Source: JBMNPT01 sp050943735
GTDB taxonomy: Bacteria > Bacillota > Clostridia > Oscillospirales > RGIG577
Assembly: GCA_050943735.1 (NCBI GenBank)
Contig: JBMNPT010000002.1
Coordinates: 186,001 to 250,000 of the forward strand
DNA length: 64,000 nt
Direction: 5' to 3'
Part shown: piece by piece, positions 51,667-59,921 of the stretch
Position numbering within the stretch: position 1 is the first letter of the stretch
Layout of the letters: the number at the start of each line of letters is the position of its first letter
The notes under the pieces: generated by a model
Databases searched by the model: none
The model's input: only the letters and a program-made list of their open reading frames with translations
Told to the model about the DNA's origin: nothing
Translations under genes and position numbers: made by a program

Positions 51667-52956
51667 ATGCAATCATCCATCCAAACCATCCGCGCACTGG
51701 AAGTGCTGGATTCCCGTGGAAATCCCACGCTGGCGGTACAGGTCACCACCCAAAGCGGTGCCTGTGGACAGGCTATGGTTCCCTCGGGCGCTTCCACCGG
51801 CGCATTTGAAGCCTGTGAATTGCGAGACGGCGGCCAGCGTTATGGAGGCAAAGGGGTAGCCGTTGCCCAATACCATGTCAATCATCTGTTGGCAGACGCT
51901 CTCAGGGGAATGCCTGTGGACGACCAGCGAGCCATCGACCAACGCCTCCTGCAACTGGATGGCACCCCTGACAAGCATCGGCTTGGAGCCAATGCCCTGC
52001 TGGGTGTGTCCATGGCCTGCGCCCAGGCCGCCGCCGCTGCCCGCGGAGTGCCTCTATATCGCTATCTGGGAGGGAGCCAGGCCCATCGGCTGCCGGTTCC
52101 CATGATGAATGTCATCAACGGCGGCCGTCATGCGGAGGGCAACCTCTCCTGTCAGGAATTCATGATCATGCCCAATGGAGCAGATTCTTTCCCCGAGTGT
52201 GTCCGTTGGTGCGCGGAAGTGTATCACGCACTGGGCAGCCTGCTGCGGCAAAAGGGTTTTGGCACCGCAGTGGGAGATGAGGGTGGCTATGCCCCGGCTC
52301 TTCGGGAAGACGCCGAAGCCATTGAGTATATTCTGGAAGCCATTCGCATCGCAGGTTTTCAGCCTGGGTATCAGTTCTGTCTGGCTCTGGACCCCGCCGC
52401 CACTGAAATGTACGATGCCGCCAAGGAAGAGGGCTGTCCCGGCAACTATTACTTTTGGAAACTGCACCGGATGTATACGCCCCAGGCACTAATGGATTTG
52501 TGGGAGGATTGGTGCCGCCAATATCCCATCCGTTCCATCGAAGACCCGCTGGCAGAAGAGGACTGGGAGAATTTCACCAAGCTTACTGCTCGCCTGGGGA
52601 ATCGAGTGCAACTGGTGGGAGATGATCTGCTGGTGACCAATACAGCCCGACTAGAAAAAGCCATTGGGCTTCACGCCTGCAATGCCATTCTCATTAAAGT
52701 CAATCAAATTGGTACTCTGAGCGAGGCCATGGATGCGGTGGAACGGGCCCAGCGAGTGGGATGGAACGCCATTATTTCTCACCGCAGCGGGGATACGGAA
52801 GATACTTTCATCGCCGATCTGGCAGTGGCCACCGGCAGTGGGCAAATCAAAACCGGAGCCCCTTGTCGTGGAGAACGCACTGCCAAATACAACCGTCTGC
52901 TCACCATTTGCCAACAGTTGGGGCCTCAGGCTCTGTACACCGGTTTATGGCGATAA
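51667..52956 (+). CDS. eno: Enolase, divergent
   Basis: Enolase converts 2-phosphoglycerate to phosphoenolpyruvate in glycolysis. The product is 429 residues from MQSSIQTIRALEVLDSRGNPT (GGGAGG upstream). Catalytic elements are present: GDEGG, an EDPLAEEDW strand, ILIKVNQIGTLSE with the catalytic Lys, and SHRSGDTED with the catalytic His. Several signature positions are unusual: NGGRHAEGN where NGGAHADN is common, SCQEF for the usual DxQEF, and GAPCRGERTAKYN for GSLSRSERIAKYN. It could be a second, specialised copy. It is followed by an IclR-family regulator. Confidence 0.9.
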   Translation: MQSSIQTIRALEVLDSRGNPTLAVQVTTQSGACGQAMVPSGASTGAFEACELRDGGQRYGGKGVAVAQYHVNHLLADALRGMPVDDQRAIDQRLLQLDGTPDKHRLGANALLGVSMACAQAAAAARGVPLYRYLGGSQAHRLPVPMMNVINGGRHAEGNLSCQEFMIMPNGADSFPECVRWCAEVYHALGSLLRQKGFGTAVGDEGGYAPALREDAEAIEYILEAIRIAGFQPGYQFCLALDPAATEMYDAAKEEGCPGNYYFWKLHRMYTPQALMDLWEDWCRQYPIRSIEDPLAEEDWENFTKLTARLGNRVQLVGDDLLVTNTARLEKAIGLHACNAILIKVNQIGTLSEAMDAVERAQRVGWNAIISHRSGDTEDTFIADLAVATGSGQIKTGAPCRGERTAKYNRLLTICQQLGPQALYTGLWR

Positions 52957-53055
52957 ATGTAGAAAAATCCCTTGTTCCTCTGGTGTCCTGACGCGTTTTA
53001 TGATATAATAATCCAAAACCTTGTATCATATTTTGAAACGCAAAAGGAGTTTGCC

Positions 53056-53823
53056 ATGGAAAAGGGTGAAAAGGGGGTCCAGACACTGGACCGGGCCCTC
53101 AATGTTTTGGAATTGCTGGCAGTCCAAAAAAGCGGTTTGGGAGTCACCGAAATCGGACAACAGGTGGGACTGCACAAAAGCACCGTTCATCGGCTGCTGA
53201 GCGCACTGCTGCAACGGGGATATGTGGAAAAAGACGAGGCCGGCCTGTACAAAATCGGCCTGAAAGTGGTGGAGATTTCCTCTCTGCACCTCAACAGCAT
53301 TGAACTGAAAACCGAAGCCTCTCCCTACCTGCACACCTTGTCCGCCATCAGCACCCAGCCGGTGCATCTGGCCACTCTGATGGACGGCGAGGTGGTCTAC
53401 ATCGAAAAGGTGGATACCGTCACCAGCATCCGGCTCTATTCTCACATCGGACGCCGGGTACCGGCTCACTGCAGCGGAGTGGGACGCGCTCTCTATCTGG
53501 ATTACAGTGATCTGGAGCTGACCGAGTCCTTCAAGGGCTATGATTTCATCCCCTATACCCCCAACACCATCACCAACCTGGGCAAATTTGTGGACCAAAT
53601 GCGGCGGTTCCGGCAACTGGGCTATATCATTGATGATGAGGAACATCAGTTGGGTGTGCGCTGCATTGCCGCTCCCATCCGAGATTACCGGGGAAAAATC
53701 ATCGCTTCGGTGAGTACCTCAGGGGACAAGAGCATCCTCTCCCCTGACCGGGACGAAGAATTGGCGGGACATGTCCTGCGTTGTGCGCAGGAAATTTCCC
53801 GGCGTATGGGATATACCCTGTAA
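53056..53823 (+). CDS. IclR-family transcriptional regulator
   Basis: The product is 255 residues from MEKGEKGVQTLDRAL, with AAAGGAG 8 bases upstream. The N-terminal winged HTH (LGVTEIGQQVGLHKSTVHRLLSALL) is followed by the IclR effector-binding domain (about 85-250), including HCSGVGRA and the CIAAPIRDYRGKIIASVSTSG segment. IclR regulators usually control carbon-source or aromatic catabolism genes. It lies 99 bases after the enolase on the same strand but has its own TATAAT-bearing upstream region. The ligand and targets are unknown. A terminator follows. Confidence 0.92.
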   Translation: MEKGEKGVQTLDRALNVLELLAVQKSGLGVTEIGQQVGLHKSTVHRLLSALLQRGYVEKDEAGLYKIGLKVVEISSLHLNSIELKTEASPYLHTLSAISTQPVHLATLMDGEVVYIEKVDTVTSIRLYSHIGRRVPAHCSGVGRALYLDYSDLELTESFKGYDFIPYTPNTITNLGKFVDQMRRFRQLGYIIDDEEHQLGVRCIAAPIRDYRGKIIASVSTSGDKSILSPDRDEELAGHVLRCAQEISRRMGYTL

Positions 53824-53828
53824 AATAA

Positions 53829-53864
53829 AAACCGGCACAGCCTGCGCTGTGCCGGTTCTTTTTT
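53829..53864. terminator. Terminator between iclR-type gene and rubrerythrin
   Basis: AACCGGCACAG / CTGTGCCGGTT stem with a CCTGCG loop, flanked by A-rich and T-rich sequence. Confidence 0.88.
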
Positions 53865-53873
53865 ATCCATTTC

Positions 53874-54410
53874 TCAATAGTTCTCAGCCTTGATGCGGAA
53901 GTAAGCTCTGGGGTGATCGCAAACAGGACAGATCTCAGGCGCTTCTTCTCCGTAATAAATGTGTCCGCAGTTGCCGCACTGCCACTTGTTCTTGCCTACA
54001 CGCTTGAACACTTCACCGGTTTCCACATTGGCCAGCAGTTTGTTGTAGCGTTCCTCGTGTTCCTTCTCGATGGCTGCTACGCCTTCAAACAACGCCGCAA
54101 TGCGGTCAAAACCCTCTTCTCTGGCTTCCTTGGCAAAAGTGGCATACATGTCGGTCCACTCGTAATTTTCACCTTCCGCAGCGGCCTTCAGATTGGCCAT
54201 GGTATCGCCAATGCCATCCAGCAATTTGAACCAGATCTTAGCATGTTCCTTTTCGTTGTTGGCAGTTTCCTCAAACAACTCCGCAATCTGCACATACCCT
54301 TCCTTGCGTGCCTTGGAGGCGAAGTAGGTATATTTGTTGCGTGCCTGAGATTCACCCGCAAATGCCGCCATCAGATTGGCTTCTGTTCTGCTGCCCTTCA
54401 GTTCCTTCAT
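53874..54410 (-). CDS. rbr: Rubrerythrin
   Basis: Rubrerythrin reduces hydrogen peroxide in anaerobes through a di-iron centre. The product is 178 residues. The ferritin-like four-helix domain has E-x6-Y and EKEH motifs in two copies (ANNEKEHAKIW and AAIEKEHEERY). The C-terminal rubredoxin domain has CGNCG and CPVCDH. Its start overlaps the stop of the Fur-family gene by 4 bases. It will be controlled from the shared promoter upstream of the Fur-family gene. Typical length; all metal ligands are present. Confidence 0.97.
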   Translation of the reverse strand: MKELKGSRTEANLMAAFAGESQARNKYTYFASKARKEGYVQIAELFEETANNEKEHAKIWFKLLDGIGDTMANLKAAAEGENYEWTDMYATFAKEAREEGFDRIAALFEGVAAIEKEHEERYNKLLANVETGEVFKRVGKNKWQCGNCGHIYYGEEAPEICPVCDHPRAYFRIKAENY

Positions 54411-54829
54411 AGTACCTCTTCCTTTCTTTGTGTATCAATATTTTCTGCTGCGCAGGCGGCACATAGGCCGCCAAAACTGAGATCCATCCACTGTACTTCT
54501 CCCACTCCAGCCTTTTGCGCCTGCTTCAGCAAAATTTCCATTCCTTCCGCCGGCAGATCCACCACACACCCACACTTACTGCATACAAAATGAGGATGGG
54601 ATGACAAATGTCCATCATAACGTTCTGCCTGCTGTTTTGTCAGCACCCGCCGAATCTCTCCCTGTTCTTCCAGAACCTTCAAATTGCGATATACCGTTCC
54701 CAAACTGAGATTGGGCATTTGTGGCCGTAAATCCTCAAATACCTTTTCTGCAGAGGGATGTTCGGGCGACTGCTGCAAATACTCCAAAATACATGCCCGC
54801 TGCCGGGAATGCCGAAGCTTTTTGCCCAT
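54407..54829 (-). CDS. Fur/PerR-family metalloregulator
   Basis: The product is 140 residues. A winged-helix N-terminus (HPSAEKVFEDL ... LSLGTVYRNLKVL) is followed by a dimerisation and metal domain with HLSSHPHF, CSKCG (first zinc pair) and CAACAAE (second pair). The operon pairing with rubrerythrin points to the peroxide sensor PerR rather than iron-sensing Fur. A Fur/PerR-type 7-1-7 box lies between its -10 and the start codon. It overlaps the rubrerythrin start by 4 bases. PerR versus Fur cannot be proven from the sequence alone. Confidence 0.9.
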   Translation of the reverse strand: MGKKLRHSRQRACILEYLQQSPEHPSAEKVFEDLRPQMPNLSLGTVYRNLKVLEEQGEIRRVLTKQQAERYDGHLSSHPHFVCSKCGCVVDLPAEGMEILLKQAQKAGVGEVQWMDLSFGGLCAACAAENIDTQRKEEVL

Positions 54830-54844
54830 ATCGTCACCTCTTAA

Positions 54845-54895
54845 TGAGAATCATTCTTAATAATTTAAGTATATCACATGATTTACTTTTGTCAA
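54845..54895 (-). promoter_or_regulatory. fur-rbr promoter with Fur/PerR box
   Basis: On the minus strand TTGACA (54890-54895), 16 bases, TATACT (54868-54873). Just downstream TGAGAATCATTCTTA (54845-54859, plus strand) fits the 7-1-7 box TGATAATNATTATCA at most positions, so autorepression is likely. Confidence 0.75.
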
Positions 54896-54977
54896 GCTTT
54901 TCTGCAAATTCGCTGTTCATGATATGGACATTTTTTCATGCTATAATAATAAAATACAGCTATGAAAGGAGTCCTCT

Positions 54978-55997
54978 ATGCATTTTATTCTACCCCTTTT
55001 GACCGCGTGCAGCCTATTGCTCAGCGGATGTGCTTCTTCTGCACCAATCAGCCCTGTCTCCGTTCCCGAAGGAACCATTCGAGTACATTTCATCGACGTA
55101 GGACAGGCAGACAGCATTTTGATTCAATGCGACCAACAAAATATGCTCATTGACGCCGGCAACAACGACGATGGTCCGTTGGTGGTGGATTATCTGCAGC
55201 AACAAGGTGTGCAACAGCTTCAATACGTCATCGGCACCCATCCTCATGAGGACCACATCGGTGGACTGGATGATGTGCTGGATTCCTTTCCAGTAGAACA
55301 AGTTCTCCTGCCGCCGGTGGACAGCACCACCCGCACCTATGAGGAAGTACTGGATTCCATAGAAAAGCAGGAATTGGAAATCACCGTCCCGCAAATAGGA
55401 GAAACCTATCCTCTGGGAGATGCTCTCTTTACCATTCTTTCCCCGGGCAAACAGAACTATTCCTCCCTCAACGACTGGTCCATTGTGGGGCGGCTTAGTT
55501 ATGGCCAAACCAGCTTTCTCTTTATGGGTGATGCGGAACAGACAGTGGAAGAGGAAATTCTTCGTCAAGAAGGGACAGTAGCCAGCGATGTGCTCAAGCT
55601 GGGGCATCACGGCAGCAATACCTCCTCCAGCCAGGCCTTTTTGGAAGCGGTCTCTCCGGCCTTTGGCGTCATCAGCTGCGGAACCAACAATGACTACGGC
55701 CATCCTCACCAGGAAATTTTGGATCGATGTGAGGCTCTGGGGATTGATTTGTACCGCACCGATGAGCAGGGAACTCTTGTGGTATCCAGTGATGGCCAGC
55801 AACTCACTTGGAACACCACTCCCATCCAGTCCTCCGCCCCGGGTGATACACCTGCCCAAGTGGTGGTCACACCCTCAGGCAAAAAATATCACCGCCCCGA
55901 CTGCGGACTCATCCGCAAAAGCCAGACCACTTCTATGAGCAAAGACGAGGCTGTGGCCCAGGGATACGCCCCCTGTCAAAGCTGCAAGCCTGAGTAA
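54978..55997 (+). CDS. ComEC-like metallo-beta-lactamase-fold lipoprotein
   Basis: The product is 339 residues, starting 8 bases after AAAGGAG. A signal with lipobox (LLLSGCASS, Cys ~18) places it outside the membrane. The metallo-beta-lactamase fold has FIDVGQADSILI, THPHEDHIGG (HxHxDH), FMGDAE and LGHHGS, as in the ComEC/Rec2 hydrolase domain. The last ~35 residues (KKYHRPDCGLI ... GYAPCQSCKP) form a separate Cys/His module of the kind seen in many exported MBL proteins. A DUF3006 protein follows after 12 bases, a common pair. It is probably a secreted nuclease or phosphodiesterase; competence uptake is not implied. Confidence 0.88.
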   Translation: MHFILPLLTACSLLLSGCASSAPISPVSVPEGTIRVHFIDVGQADSILIQCDQQNMLIDAGNNDDGPLVVDYLQQQGVQQLQYVIGTHPHEDHIGGLDDVLDSFPVEQVLLPPVDSTTRTYEEVLDSIEKQELEITVPQIGETYPLGDALFTILSPGKQNYSSLNDWSIVGRLSYGQTSFLFMGDAEQTVEEEILRQEGTVASDVLKLGHHGSNTSSSQAFLEAVSPAFGVISCGTNNDYGHPHQEILDRCEALGIDLYRTDEQGTLVVSSDGQQLTWNTTPIQSSAPGDTPAQVVVTPSGKKYHRPDCGLIRKSQTTSMSKDEAVAQGYAPCQSCKPE

Positions 55998-56009
55998 AGG
56001 AGAAATTCC

Positions 56010-56234
56010 ATGTATATTGTTGATCGCATCGAGGGAGCCCAAGCGGTGTGCGAGGCTCTTGATCACACTCTTCATTCCATCCCCTTGGAACAGCTGCCTG
56101 CCGGCACTGCCGAGGGGGATTGTCTGGAATGGGTTGCCGGACGGTGGATTTTTTTGCCAGAAATCACCCAAGAACGGCGTGCCCGTCTGGCAGCCCGCCG
56201 CCAAAAGCTGACCCGCACACACAAGGATCCATAA
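56010..56234 (+). CDS. DUF3006-family protein
   Basis: This is a 74-residue soluble protein. Starting MYIVDRIEGAQAVCE, it has the usual DUF3006 pattern: an acidic N-terminal strand with 'DRiEg..aV.E', a PAGTAEGDCLEW central segment, and a basic C-terminal tail (ERRARLAARRQKLTRTH). AAAGGAG precedes the ATG. DUF3006 genes often follow ComEC-like MBL genes, as here with a 12-base gap. No function is known. It ends before a bidirectional terminator. Confidence 0.8.
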   Translation: MYIVDRIEGAQAVCEALDHTLHSIPLEQLPAGTAEGDCLEWVAGRWIFLPEITQERRARLAARRQKLTRTHKDP

Positions 56235-56260
56235 AATCCCCCTATTGCCTTCTAGGGCAT

Positions 56261-56293
56261 AAAAAAACGGACCCGCTTTGGGGTCCGTTTTTT
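56261..56293. terminator. Terminator between DUF3006 gene and rnfB
   Basis: ACGGACCC / GGGTCCGT stem with A- and T-runs, serving the convergent DUF3006 gene and the rnf operon. Confidence 0.85.
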
Positions 56294-56300
56294 ATGTACT

Positions 56301-57095
56301 TCAGGCTTTTTCTTCCAGTACAATGCACTTTCTGGGGCACTTGCTGACGCAAATTCCGCAGCCGGTACATTTGCTGTAATCGATAACTGCGTTGAAGTTT
56401 TCCACCTTGATGGCTTCATTGGGGCAGTTCTTCTGGCACAGCATACAGCCGATGCAAGCCTTGTCGCACACTGCCTTGGCATCCACGCCCTTGTCCTTGT
56501 TGCTGCACAGCACATGCACCTTAGCAGAGGCCGGAACCAGCTGAATCAGATGTCTGGGACAGGTCTTGACACAGGCACCACAGGACACACATTTTTCCTC
56601 ATCTACCACAGCCACACCGTTTACAATGTGGAGAGCGTCAAACTTACAGGCTTCCACACAGGAACCCAGACCGCAGCAACCATAGGCACAGGCCTTGTCG
56701 CCGCCGGCAAAACGCATGGCGGACACACAGTCGGAAATGCCCACGTATTCGCACTTTTTCTTAGCGCATTCGTTATCGCCGCAGCACATCACCCGGGCGA
56801 CCATCTTTTCGCCTTCTTCTACCGTCACACCCATAATGGCCGCAATTTTTTCAGCGGCAGCCGCACCGCCTACAGGGCAGACATTGACCGGAGCTTTTCC
56901 TTCTACAATGGCAGTTGCCGCTGCGCTACAGCCGGCAAAGCCACAGCCGCCACAGTTGGCGCCCGGCAGGCACTCCTGTACCTGCGGGATGCGTTCATCC
57001 ACTTCTACCGCAAAAATCTTGGACGCATAGGCCAGGATACAGCCAAACAGCAGACCCATAATACCCAGCGTTGCACCTGCAATCACAATTGGCAT
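56301..57095 (-). CDS. rnfB: Rnf complex iron-sulfur subunit B
   Basis: RnfB is the ferredoxin-accepting subunit of the Na+/H+-translocating ferredoxin:NAD+ oxidoreductase. The product is 264 residues. It has an N-terminal TM helix, a CGGCGFAGC-type 4Fe-4S motif near residue 50, and three further ferredoxin-like clusters (CVSCGACVKTCP, CIGCMLCQKNCP, CTGCGICVSKCP). It is the last gene of rnfCDGEAB, which ends at the terminator. Subunit order and content match acetogens and other Clostridia. The operon links ferredoxin redox energy to ion pumping. Confidence 0.97.
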   Translation of the reverse strand: MPIVIAGATLGIMGLLFGCILAYASKIFAVEVDERIPQVQECLPGANCGGCGFAGCSAAATAIVEGKAPVNVCPVGGAAAAEKIAAIMGVTVEEGEKMVARVMCCGDNECAKKKCEYVGISDCVSAMRFAGGDKACAYGCCGLGSCVEACKFDALHIVNGVAVVDEEKCVSCGACVKTCPRHLIQLVPASAKVHVLCSNKDKGVDAKAVCDKACIGCMLCQKNCPNEAIKVENFNAVIDYSKCTGCGICVSKCPRKCIVLEEKA

Positions 57096-57137
57096 TCTAT
57101 TTCACCCTTTTTCTTTTTGAAGTTTCTCTTTTTTCAA

Positions 57138-57731
57138 TCACACCGGGATGGACAGGCCGGAGAAGCCCATGAAAGCCATGGCCATCAAACCGGCGGTGAC
57201 CAGCGCGATGGGGAATCCTTCAAATGCCTTGGGAGGCTCGGAGAATTCCATCCGCTCCCGAATGGAAGCGAACAGCACGATGGCCAGTGCAAAGCCAAGA
57301 CCACCGGTGACGCCATACACCACAGACTCGATGAAGTTATACTCGTTCTGGATGTTCAGCAGAGCAACGCCCAGCACAGCACAGTTGGTGGTGATCAGAG
57401 GCAGGTAAATGCCCAGCGCGCTATACAGGGCGGGCATGCTCTTCTGCATGAACATCTCGATGAACTGCACCAGAGTGGCGATAACCAGAATGAATGCGAT
57501 GGTCTGCATGTATTCCAGATGCAGGGTTTTGAGCAGGAATTCATTGACCAGCCAGGTTACGGCAGAAGCCATACCCATAACGAAGGTAACGGCCATGCCC
57601 ATACCAGTGGCAGTCTCCACCTTTTTGGAAACGCCCATGAAAGGACAGATGCCCAAAAACTGTGAGAAAATGAAGTTATTCACCAGGATGGCTCCCAGTG
57701 TAATGGTAAACAGGCTTCCTAACAGTTCCAT
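57138..57731 (-). CDS. rnfA: Rnf complex membrane subunit A
   Basis: RnfA is a 197-residue, six-TM protein of the RnfA/NqrE family, starting MELLGSLFTITLGAILV. Hallmarks are the NNFIFSQFLGICPFMGVSKK stretch and ITTNCAVLGVALL, both with conserved Cys that bind the membrane-embedded iron-sulfur centre. Its start codon overlaps the stop of rnfE (TAATG). It is the fifth gene of the rnf operon. Confidence 0.96.
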   Translation of the reverse strand: MELLGSLFTITLGAILVNNFIFSQFLGICPFMGVSKKVETATGMGMAVTFVMGMASAVTWLVNEFLLKTLHLEYMQTIAFILVIATLVQFIEMFMQKSMPALYSALGIYLPLITTNCAVLGVALLNIQNEYNFIESVVYGVTGGLGFALAIVLFASIRERMEFSEPPKAFEGFPIALVTAGLMAMAFMGFSGLSIPV

Positions 57732-58333
57732 TATGCCTTACCTCCCTTTCTGGTCAGGTACTGGACGGTAGCAATGAAGCAGCCCAGCACGATAAAGCCG
57801 CCGGCCGGCAGGATGAACATGGTAGCACCTGCGAAGTCTTCCCCAAACAGAGGTTTGCCCAGGAAGGTGCCAGCACCGATGAATTCACGAATGATACCCA
57901 TCACCGACAGGGTGAAGGTAAAGCCCAGACCCATGACCAGACCATCCACAGCGGAAGCCGCCACACCGTTTTTGGAAGCGAAGGCTTCTGCACGGCCCAG
58001 GATGATACAGTTTACCACGATCAGGGGAATGAACACGCCCAGAGCCTCGGACAGTTCGGGGGAATATGCCTTGAGCAGCATATCCACGATGGTCACGAAG
58101 CTGGCGATAACCACAATGTAGCCTGCGATACGGATCTTATTGGGAATGATCTTCCGCAGCAGAGAAATTACGATATTGGAGCAGATGAGCACTGCCGTGG
58201 TGGAGAGACCCATGCCCACGCCATTGATGAGAGAGGTAGAGGTGGCCAAGCTGGCACACATACCCAGCAGCTGCACCAATACCGGGTTATTGGTGATAAG
58301 GCCCTCTTTCAGAGCCGTTCCGAAGTTTTGCAA
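57731..58333 (-). CDS. rnfE: Rnf complex membrane subunit E
   Basis: RnfE is a 200-residue, six-TM paralog of RnfA. VQLLGMCASLA near the N-terminus and VNCIILGRAEAFA are the family Cys motifs. The C-terminus (FIATVQYLTRKGGKA) is basic. It follows rnfG after 36 bases and overlaps rnfA. AGGAGG lies upstream of the ATG. Fourth gene of the operon. Confidence 0.96.
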   Translation of the reverse strand: MQNFGTALKEGLITNNPVLVQLLGMCASLATSTSLINGVGMGLSTTAVLICSNIVISLLRKIIPNKIRIAGYIVVIASFVTIVDMLLKAYSPELSEALGVFIPLIVVNCIILGRAEAFASKNGVAASAVDGLVMGLGFTFTLSVMGIIREFIGAGTFLGKPLFGEDFAGATMFILPAGGFIVLGCFIATVQYLTRKGGKA

Positions 58334-58369
58334 GGTTGTTTCCTCCTTTTTCGTTTATTGACGTGGGAC

Positions 58370-58945
58370 TCAGCCCATATGATTGGCAGCAAAGGCCGCC
58401 GCGGCATTGACACCTCTGGTCACAGCCCGGGATGTGATGGTGGCGCCAGTAATGGCCACGATCTCACCACCGTCCTTATCCACGGCAATGGTGCCGCTCT
58501 TGCCGTTGTACTGGTCAATAAACTTGGCTTCCTTGGCTTTTACACCCAGGCCGGGAGTTTCGCTCATGGAGAGCACCTGTGCCTTGGCCACTGTGCCGTC
58601 CGCATTGATACCCACCATCATGGAGATGGCACCGCCAAAGCCCTTGGGGGCTACCTGCACAGCTACACCCACCACGTTGCCGCTGGCGTCCTTGGCCTGG
58701 AAGGCCGCGGTCACCTGCGCGTCATCGCCGTTGGGCAACGCTTCTTCCGCCGCTACTTCAATGGCGGGGAAATCCACCCCGTCAGGGAAAATGGCCTGCA
58801 ATGCCGCATTCTGTTTCTCAGCCTCCACCTGTTCAATGATGGGAGCGGTCACCGCATTGACAGCACCCAGCAACAGGGCCGCAATCAGGGTGATGGCAAA
58901 CAAAATGCCGCCCAGTCTGCCCATGGAATTGTTTTCCGCTTTCAT
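58370..58945 (-). CDS. rnfG: Rnf complex flavoprotein subunit G
   Basis: RnfG carries covalently bound FMN. The product is 191 residues with an N-terminal membrane anchor (GILFAITLIAALLLGAVN) and an extracytoplasmic FMN-binding domain. The flavinylation motif TGATITS is present around residue 169. An ETPGLG segment occurs in the middle. It starts overlapping the rnfD stop (TAATG) and lies before rnfE. An ApbE flavin transferase would be needed and is not in the window. Confidence 0.95.
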   Translation of the reverse strand: MKAENNSMGRLGGILFAITLIAALLLGAVNAVTAPIIEQVEAEKQNAALQAIFPDGVDFPAIEVAAEEALPNGDDAQVTAAFQAKDASGNVVGVAVQVAPKGFGGAISMMVGINADGTVAKAQVLSMSETPGLGVKAKEAKFIDQYNGKSGTIAVDKDGGEIVAITGATITSRAVTRGVNAAAAFAANHMG

Positions 58946-59904
58946 TACTTGGCCACCTCCTCAGTTTTCTTGGGAGCCACCGCGCCAAACTTGGTGGGGG
59001 TGGTGTACTTGTCGATGAGCCATACGCACAGGTTCATCAGCAAAATGGAGTAGGATACGCCTTCGGGATAGCCGCCGAACCGACGAATGAGCACCGTCAG
59101 CAGACCGCAGCCAATACCAAAGAGGATCTGACCCTTGGGGGTCACAGGAGAGGTGGTGTAGTCGGTTGCCATGAACAAAGCGCCCAGCAGCAGACCACCG
59201 CCCAGAATTTCAAAGCCCAGAGATTCCAGAGGACCGCCGGCCCGGGGGAAGATCAGTGCGAACACCGCCACAGTACCGATGTACGCAGCCGGAATCCGAA
59301 TGGAGATCACCTTTTTGGCCAGCAGATAGGCACCGCCAATCAGCAGCGCGATGGCAGATACTTCACCCAGACATCCACCGATGTGGCCCAGGAACATATC
59401 CATCATAGTAGTGCCCTCAGGCAGTGCGCCGGTCTTGAGGAAAGACAGCGGGGTGGGGCCAGTCACGCCATCCAGCGTGAAGGTGGTCATGGGAGAAGCC
59501 CAGCAGGCCATCAGAAACGCACGTCCAGCCAGTGCGGGGTTGACAAAGTTTTTGCCGATGCCGCCGTAGAGCATCTTGGCCAGCAGGATGGCAAAAGCGC
59601 CGCCCAGCATAGCCATCCACCAGGGTGCGCCGCTGGGCATGTTGAAGGCCAGCAGAATGCCGGTCACCACTGCGGACAGATCACCAATGGTGTTCTTTTT
59701 ATGTAACAGCTTTTCATACAGGGCTTCGCACAGCACACAGGTCACGATGCTCACCCCTACCAGCACTGCGGCGGATACGCCGAAATAGTACACCGCCATG
59801 ATCAGCGCGGGTACCAGTGCGATGATCACATCCAGCATGATGCTGCGAGTGGAATGCTTCGCGCGGATGTGAGGCGATGAAGTCATTGTCAGTAATTTAT
59901 TCAC
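58945..59904 (-). CDS. rnfD: Rnf complex membrane flavoprotein subunit D
   Basis: RnfD is 319 residues with about eight to ten TM helices, of the RnfD/NqrB family. Typical are SSPHIRAKHSTRSIM near the start, GKNFVNPALAGRAFLMA, a DGVTGPTPLSFL segment holding the FMN attachment Thr, and GALFMATDYTTSPVTPKGQ. It follows rnfC after 17 bases with GGAGG upstream. Second gene of the operon. Confidence 0.96.
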   Translation of the reverse strand: MNKLLTMTSSPHIRAKHSTRSIMLDVIIALVPALIMAVYYFGVSAAVLVGVSIVTCVLCEALYEKLLHKKNTIGDLSAVVTGILLAFNMPSGAPWWMAMLGGAFAILLAKMLYGGIGKNFVNPALAGRAFLMACWASPMTTFTLDGVTGPTPLSFLKTGALPEGTTMMDMFLGHIGGCLGEVSAIALLIGGAYLLAKKVISIRIPAAYIGTVAVFALIFPRAGGPLESLGFEILGGGLLLGALFMATDYTTSPVTPKGQILFGIGCGLLTVLIRRFGGYPEGVSYSILLMNLCVWLIDKYTTPTKFGAVAPKKTEEVAK

Positions 59905-59921
59905 CGTTGTTTCCCTCCTAC

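Noticed and set aside
54978..55997. Competence protein ComEC
   Set aside because: Only the hydrolase domain is shared; the multi-TM ComEC channel and OB fold are absent and there is a lipobox, so it is a separate lipoprotein.
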